From the NCBI GenBank assembly GCA_937928545.1, contig CALGJQ010000036.1:1-64000 (forward strand): a DNA stretch of 64,000 nucleotides, read 5' to 3'. Both the position numbers and the translations under genes were made by a program. Positions within the stretch are counted from its first letter, which is position 1; every line of letters begins with the position of its first letter. Positions 60,177 to 64,000 of this stretch are shown piece by piece. This stretch comes from an uncultured Verrucomicrobiales bacterium. GTDB taxonomy: Bacteria > Verrucomicrobiota > Verrucomicrobiia > Verrucomicrobiales > Akkermansiaceae. The notes under the pieces are model-generated. The model saw only the letters and a list, made by a program, of their open reading frames with translations, ran no database searches and was not told the origin of the DNA.

Positions 60177-61033
60177 TAGGGCGCGGCAATGGCGCTTTGT
60201 TTTTGGGTGCCAAGGCCATCGACGCCGAGTTCTACGGTGTCGCCGGGTTTTAGGAAAATGGGGTCCGGTTTGATGCCCATGCCGACGCCGGGAGGGGTGC
60301 CGGTGCTGATGAGGTCGCCCGGAAGAAGGGTCATGAATTGGCTGATGTAGCTGATGACTTGGGGGACATTAAAGATCATCTGAGCGGTGCTGCTGTTTTG
60401 AAGGGTCTCGCCGTTCAGCTTGAGCCAGAGTTTCAGATTGTGAGGATCGGGGATCTCATCGGGAGTGGCGAGGAAGGGGCCGAGCGGTGCGAAGGTGTCG
60501 CAGCTTTTGCCTTTGACCCATTGCCCGCCGCGTTCGAGCTGCCATTCGCGTTCGCTGTAGTCGTTGTGAAGGGCGTAGCCTGCGACGTGTTGGAGGGCGT
60601 TGGATTCGGAGACGTAGGAGGCTTTTTTGCCGATGACGATGGCGAGTTCGACTTCCCAGTCGGTTTTTTCTGATTTGCGGGGAATGATGACTTGGTCATT
60701 GGGTCCGCAAAGAGCGGAGGTCGCTTTGAAGAAGAGGATGGGTTCTTTTGGGATCTCGGCTCCGGCTTCCTTAGCGTGGTCGGCGTAGTTGAGACCGACG
60801 CAGATGATCTTACTGGGGCGAGCGATGCAGGAGGCAAGGCGGGTCGAGTCGTCGATAGTGGGAGCGGAGTCGGCATGCTCGGCGGCCCAAGTGCTGAGGA
60901 GGGCGAGTCCGTCGCCGCCGAAGAATGATTCGTCGTAGTCGGAGCCGTATGCGGAGGCATCGATGCGGCGGCCGTCGGGGAGTTGTAGTCCGGGTTTTTC
61001 TTGTCCGGGATTTCCGAAGCGGATGAGTTTCAT
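60176..61033 (-). CDS. FAH-family hydrolase, likely 2,4-diketo-3-deoxy-L-fuconate or -rhamnonate hydrolase
   Basis: A 285-residue fumarylacetoacetate hydrolase family enzyme. Metal ligands appear in the late block: D-W-E-V-E-L-A-I-V-I-G-K (acidic ligands) and H-N-D-Y-S-E-R-E-W-Q, and G-D-L-I-S-T-G-T-P-P-G-V-G is the closing family box. The N-terminal small domain (M-K-L-I-R-F-G-x-x-G-Q-E-K-P-G) matches diketo-deoxy-sugar-acid hydrolases. With two SDR dehydrogenases and a lactate-dehydrogenase-like protein beside it, it would split a C6 diketo acid into pyruvate and lactate. Exact substrate inferred from neighbours. It lies 101 bases past the SDR gene. Confidence 0.85.
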   Translation of the reverse strand: MKLIRFGNPGQEKPGLQLPDGRRIDASAYGSDYDESFFGGDGLALLSTWAAEHADSAPTIDDSTRLASCIARPSKIICVGLNYADHAKEAGAEIPKEPILFFKATSALCGPNDQVIIPRKSEKTDWEVELAIVIGKKASYVSESNALQHVAGYALHNDYSEREWQLERGGQWVKGKSCDTFAPLGPFLATPDEIPDPHNLKLWLKLNGETLQNSSTAQMIFNVPQVISYISQFMTLLPGDLISTGTPPGVGMGIKPDPIFLKPGDTVELGVDGLGTQKQSAIAAP

Positions 61034-61060
61034 GTTTTAGATTTGGAAATTTTGATGGGG

Positions 61061-61127
61061 CTTGGTTGAGGGGGATGTCTCACGCAGAGGCGCGGAGGCG
61101 CAGAGAGGTTTTTGGGACTTGGTTGAG
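61061..61127. repeat. Short intergenic element between 10-base direct repeats
   Basis: CTTGGTTGAG occurs at 61061-61070 and 61118-61127. Between lies a 47-base segment with CACGCAGAGGCGCGGAGGCG (61081-61100) and more, a repeated A/C-G-C-A-G/G-A-G phrase of a type seen between genes in many bacteria. The flanks look like a target-site duplication. It sits inside the deoxysugar operon. Confidence 0.5.
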
Positions 61128-61134
61128 GTTTTCT

Positions 61135-61914
61135 TTAGCGGAGAGTCATGGTGCCGCCGTCTACTGGCATGGCGGTGCCGGTGATGAAGGAGGCTTCATC
61201 CGAGCAGAGGAAGAGGGCGGAGGCGGCGATTTCGTCGGGTTGTGCCATGCGGCCGATGGGTTGGGCTTTGGAGAGTTTTTGGAACATCTCGGCTTGGTTG
61301 TCGGGGTAGTTTTTTGCGATGAAGCCATCGACAAAAGGGGTGTGGACGCGTCCGGGCATGAGGGCGTTGCAGCGGATTTTTTGATCGAGGAAATCTTTTG
61401 CGATGGCGTAGGTCATGGTGAGGACGGCTCCCTTGCTGGTGGCGTAGGCGAAGCGGTCGGCGATGGCTGAGACGGCCGCGATGGATGCTAGGTTGAGGAT
61501 GACGCCGCCGTGGTCGTTTTTGATCATGTGGGAGAGGGCGGATCGGGTGCAGTTGGCGGGGCCAAAGACGTTGATTCGCTGGATGCGTTCGAAGTCTTCG
61601 GGGGAGGTGTCGAGGGCGTTGCCGACGTGGGCGATGCCGGCGTTGTTGACTAAGATGTCGATGCTCCCACGTCGTTCGGCGATGGTATTGATGACTTGGT
61701 CGACTTGTTGGTGGTCTGAGACATCGCAGAGGGTTGTTTGGACGTCACCACCCGCGGCGCGGATCGCTTCGACCGCTTCATCCATGGCTTTTTGATTGAG
61801 GTCTAGAATTTCGACGCGGGCGTGCGAGGCGGCGAAGCGTTTTGAGATCGCCAGGCCGATGCCAAGGGCTCCTCCAGTGACGATGGCGGTGCGGTTTTGG
61901 AGGTCGATGGTCAT
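61135..61914 (-). CDS. SDR dehydrogenase, likely 2-keto-3-deoxy-L-fuconate/rhamnonate dehydrogenase
   Basis: A 259-residue short-chain dehydrogenase with the NAD loop T-G-G-A-L-G-I-G, N-N-A-G-I-A, catalytic Ser in N-L-A-S-I-A-A and Y-A-T-S-K. The stretch R-C-N-A-L-M-P-G-R-V-H-T-P-F-V-D is close to dehydrogenases of the deoxy-L-fuconate and L-rhamnonate routes. It would oxidise the C4 hydroxyl to give the diketo acid for the FAH-family enzyme. ATG 61914 overlaps the upstream TGA by 4 bases (ATGA). Confidence 0.85.
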   Translation of the reverse strand: MTIDLQNRTAIVTGGALGIGLAISKRFAASHARVEILDLNQKAMDEAVEAIRAAGGDVQTTLCDVSDHQQVDQVINTIAERRGSIDILVNNAGIAHVGNALDTSPEDFERIQRINVFGPANCTRSALSHMIKNDHGGVILNLASIAAVSAIADRFAYATSKGAVLTMTYAIAKDFLDQKIRCNALMPGRVHTPFVDGFIAKNYPDNQAEMFQKLSKAQPIGRMAQPDEIAASALFLCSDEASFITGTAMPVDGGTMTLR

Positions 61915-62690
61915 GAATTTTCGTGGTTGGTGTAGCGGCCAATCAGAGGGTATTGCTCAAGTTCCAAGACGGAGCCGGTGATGGGGCGGGAAGTACGAGA
62001 AGCCCAGTAGACGGCGGCTTCGGCGATCTCTTCCGGAGTGACGAGTCGGCCGGAGGGAGCGGCGTATTCGGGGAGGGTTTCGGGCCAATCGGCGGGGAGG
62101 CCGTCGTTGAGTTTTACTTGGTATTCGTTTTCGGTGAGGGTCCAGCCGACGTTGAGTTGATTAAAGCGAACCTTCTTTGGGCCGAAGGCATCGGAGAGGT
62201 TTCGGGTCATGGTCATGAGGCCTCCCTTGCTGATGGAGTAGGCGAGGAGGTTGGCTTGTCCGCAGTGGGCGAGGACGCTGCCGATGTTGACGACGCAGCC
62301 TTCGCTTTTCTCAAGAGCGGGCATGAGGGCGCGGATGAGTTGAAGGGGGGCGCGGAGATTGACGGCGATGATGCGGTCGAAGAATTCGACGTCAGTATCT
62401 TGAAGATGGCCGCGAGTGGTGAAGGCGGCATTGTTGATGAGGCAGTCGAGGCGGCCGAAGGCGGCGAGGGCCTCGGTCGCGATTTGAGCGGGGGCTTCGG
62501 GTGATTCGAGGTTGCCTTGGATGAAGGCCGTATTGTCATGGCCAAGTTCATCTCGCAGGGCGTTGGCGCGTTCTAAGTCACGGCCGTGGAGGATGACTTT
62601 GGCACCTTCGCTGACGAAGAGTCGGGCCATCGCGGCGCCAATGCCGGTGGTGCTGCCAGTGATGAGGATGACTTGGTCTTGGAGTCTCAT
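61911..62690 (-). CDS. SDR dehydrogenase, possibly L-fucose or sugar dehydrogenase
   Basis: A 259-residue SDR with T-G-S-T-T-G-I-G, N-N-A-A-F, Ser in V-N-I-G-S-V-L, and Y-S-I-S-K. It differs from its neighbour, including a longer P-E-T-L-P-E-Y-A-A-P substrate loop. In this operon it could be the first sugar dehydrogenase or act on another intermediate. The sugar is not determined. Its stop overlaps the next gene by 4 bases, and it begins 3 bases past the FAD/Fe-S gene. Confidence 0.82.
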   Translation of the reverse strand: MRLQDQVILITGSTTGIGAAMARLFVSEGAKVILHGRDLERANALRDELGHDNTAFIQGNLESPEAPAQIATEALAAFGRLDCLINNAAFTTRGHLQDTDVEFFDRIIAVNLRAPLQLIRALMPALEKSEGCVVNIGSVLAHCGQANLLAYSISKGGLMTMTRNLSDAFGPKKVRFNQLNVGWTLTENEYQVKLNDGLPADWPETLPEYAAPSGRLVTPEEIAEAAVYWASRTSRPITGSVLELEQYPLIGRYTNHENS

Positions 62691-62693
62691 GGT

Positions 62694-64000
62694 TTAGTCG
62701 AGGAGGGCGTTGCGGAGGATTTGGGCGGGGTGGAGAGCTTTTCGTTCGGTGCCGTCGTGGATTTGGTGGCGGCAGGAGGTTCCGGGGGCGGCGATGAGGT
62801 CATCTTGATCTGCGGCGCGGACGGCGGGAAGGAGAACGAGTTCGCCGATTTGATTGGAGATTTCGAAGTGTTCCTTTTCGTAGCCGAAGGATCCGGCCAT
62901 GCCGCAGCAACCGCTGGGGATGACTTTGACTTGGTAGTTTTGTGGGAGGGCGAGGGCGGTTTCAGAGGCGGAGGTGCCAGCGAGCGCTTTTTGAAAACAG
63001 TGGCCGTGGAGGTGGACGGTTTTGCTTTCGCTGGTGAAGGAGGCGGAGGTGATGCGACCGGCGGCGGCTTCGCGAGTGAGGAATTCCTCAAGCATGAGGC
63101 AGTTTTTGGAGAGGTTTTTCGCTCGCTTGTCGGAGCAGAGGTCGAGGGCTTCGTCTCGGAAGGTGAGGATGGCGGAGGGCTCGATGCCGATGAGGGGGCT
63201 GTCTTCAGTGATCTTGTCGGAGAGGAGGCGGAGGTTCTCGTGGATGATTGCCTTGGCCTTGCGGAGGAAGCCTTTGGAGAGCCAAGTGCGGGCGCTTTCG
63301 AGGTGCTCGGGGATCTCGACGGAGTAGCCGAGTTGTTCGAGAAGTTCGACGGTTGCGATGCCGGCGGAGCAGTCGTGGTAGTTGGTGAACTCGTCGTTGA
63401 AGAGGTGGACCTTGCTTAGGGTTCCTGCATTGGGATGAGGTTTGTGGCTTTTGAACCACTTGGCGAGGGTTTGTTTTTGTACGAGGGGAATCGTACGTTG
63501 AGGGTGGAAGCCGGTGAGTTTGTTGAAGCTGCGTCGGAGGAGGGGGGTGCCGAAGAGGAAGTTCCAAGCCCAAGGCACGCGGGAGGCGAGGCTTTGGCTG
63601 CGGGTGAAGTTGGCGATGAGTTTTGAACGGAGAGGAGCGCCGTTGGCATCGTAGTCCTGTTGTTGGAATTCGGCCTTCATTTTGGCCATGTCGATGGTGG
63701 AGGGGCATTCCTTTTTGCAACCCTTACAAGAGAGACAGAGGTCGAGGACTTCGCGTAGCTCTTCGTTGGCGAGGGGATGTTGCTCGCGCGAGTTGGTGAT
63801 GACGTTGCGGAGGGTATTGGCGCGGGCGCGGGTGCTGTCTTTTTCATTCCGCGTGGCCATGTAGCTGGGACACATCGTGCCGCCTGCGAGGTGGATTTTT
63901 CGGCAGTCGCCGGAGCCGTTGCACATTTCCGCCGCGCCGAGAATGCCTTGGGTGGCGGACCAGTCGAAGATGGTTTCTACCTTGGCGGGCTTCGCTTCGA
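62694..64000 (-). CDS. FAD/Fe-S dehydrogenase C-terminal part (D-lactate dehydrogenase-like), cut by window edge
   Basis: The frame is open from the window edge to the stop at 62694, giving 435 residues of a larger protein. It shows the Fe-S half of YdiJ/GlcF-like FAD-linked enzymes of about 1000 residues: C-N-G-S-G-D-C-R-K with T-M-C-P-S-Y, then a 4Fe-4S site C-L-S-C-K-G-C-K-K-E-C-P, and the CCG domain with H-D-C-S-A-G, H-G-H-C-F-Q and G-C-C-G-M-A. The FAD part must lie beyond 64000. Such enzymes oxidise lactate or 2-hydroxyacids and pass electrons to the membrane. Here it probably takes lactate from the deoxysugar route. The gene ends 3 bases before the SDR gene. Confidence 0.86.
   Translation of the reverse strand, partial: EAKPAKVETIFDWSATQGILGAAEMCNGSGDCRKIHLAGGTMCPSYMATRNEKDSTRARANTLRNVITNSREQHPLANEELREVLDLCLSCKGCKKECPSTIDMAKMKAEFQQQDYDANGAPLRSKLIANFTRSQSLASRVPWAWNFLFGTPLLRRSFNKLTGFHPQRTIPLVQKQTLAKWFKSHKPHPNAGTLSKVHLFNDEFTNYHDCSAGIATVELLEQLGYSVEIPEHLESARTWLSKGFLRKAKAIIHENLRLLSDKITEDSPLIGIEPSAILTFRDEALDLCSDKRAKNLSKNCLMLEEFLTREAAAGRITSASFTSESKTVHLHGHCFQKALAGTSASETALALPQNYQVKVIPSGCCGMAGSFGYEKEHFEISNQIGELVLLPAVRAADQDDLIAAPGTSCRHQIHDGTERKALHPAQILRNALLD

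Noticed and set aside
1-64000. tRNA, rRNA, intact transposase, integrase or CRISPR
   Set aside because: None was seen on reading either strand. The defence operon and accessory modules have no recognisable mobile-element gene beside them.

Overview
The window reads as a piece of chromosome from a marine or otherwise polysaccharide-degrading bacterium of the phylum Verrucomicrobiota. This is an inference from several independent marks: four formylglycine sulfatase domains, a PEP-CTERM surface protein with the short C-terminal signature common in this group, BspA-type leucine-rich repeats, thrombospondin-3-like calcium repeats on exported enzymes, a CrtI-type carotenoid desaturase, and a TGTTC-N4-GAACA dyad that matches the LexA box reported for Verrucomicrobiota. 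No rRNA, tRNA, CRISPR array or intact insertion sequence was seen.

Layout. 1-8.5 kb: polysaccharide attack genes, namely an exported beta-helix protein (cut by the left edge), an exported sulfatase, and a 1377-residue fusion of a sulfatase with a clan GH-A glycosidase resembling GH86 agarases/porphyranases. 8.7-14.4 kb: an ECF sigma factor with a membrane-anchored VWA protein, an SpmA/SpmB-like membrane protein and small genes. 14.4-19.5 kb: a complete type II CBASS anti-phage operon (CD-NTase, E1/E2 ligase Cap2, JAMM protease Cap3, HNH-SAVED nuclease Cap5), every junction an ATGA overlap, with a LexA-like box at its promoter. 19.5-20.6 kb: a gene-free stretch with repeat-like DNA. 20.6-34.4 kb: large exported proteins (metzincin protease, PhoD-like phosphatase, 1389-residue LRR protein) and two more sulfatases.

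34.4-40.9 kb: RNA-related housekeeping (GluQRS, TrmO, TadA), a carotenoid desaturase, and two tandem RlaP-like nucleotidyltransferases. 40.9-50 kb: a sugar-use operon made of a GH20-like protein, a GH38-like alpha-mannosidase, an SSS symporter and a ROK kinase. 50-57 kb: housekeeping genes (BaiN-like flavoprotein, MlaF/MlaD lipid transport pair, NhaA, LepB, a PUR-domain protein, Dus). 57-60 kb: a second ECF sigma module with a PEP-CTERM protein, a putative anti-sigma factor and an exported protein. 60-64 kb: an operon that fits the non-phosphorylative L-fucose (or L-rhamnose) route, consisting of an FAH-family hydrolase, two SDR dehydrogenases and a lactate-dehydrogenase-like FAD/Fe-S protein cut by the right edge. 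Sulfatases feeding a deoxysugar pathway make sense together for sulfated algal polysaccharides.

Two things stand out beyond gene-by-gene calls. First, the CBASS operon combines an apparent SOS box with a Cap5 that carries about 140 extra N-terminal residues of unknown function. Second, several intergenic regions hold decayed copies of the ends of genes found nearby (a sulfatase tail at 26.7 kb, a tadA tail at 40.9 kb, a dus head at 60.1 kb, an ECF sigma head at 57.2 kb). They sit exactly at the borders of accessory modules, as if modules arrived or left by recombination that copied or spared the end of a neighbouring gene.
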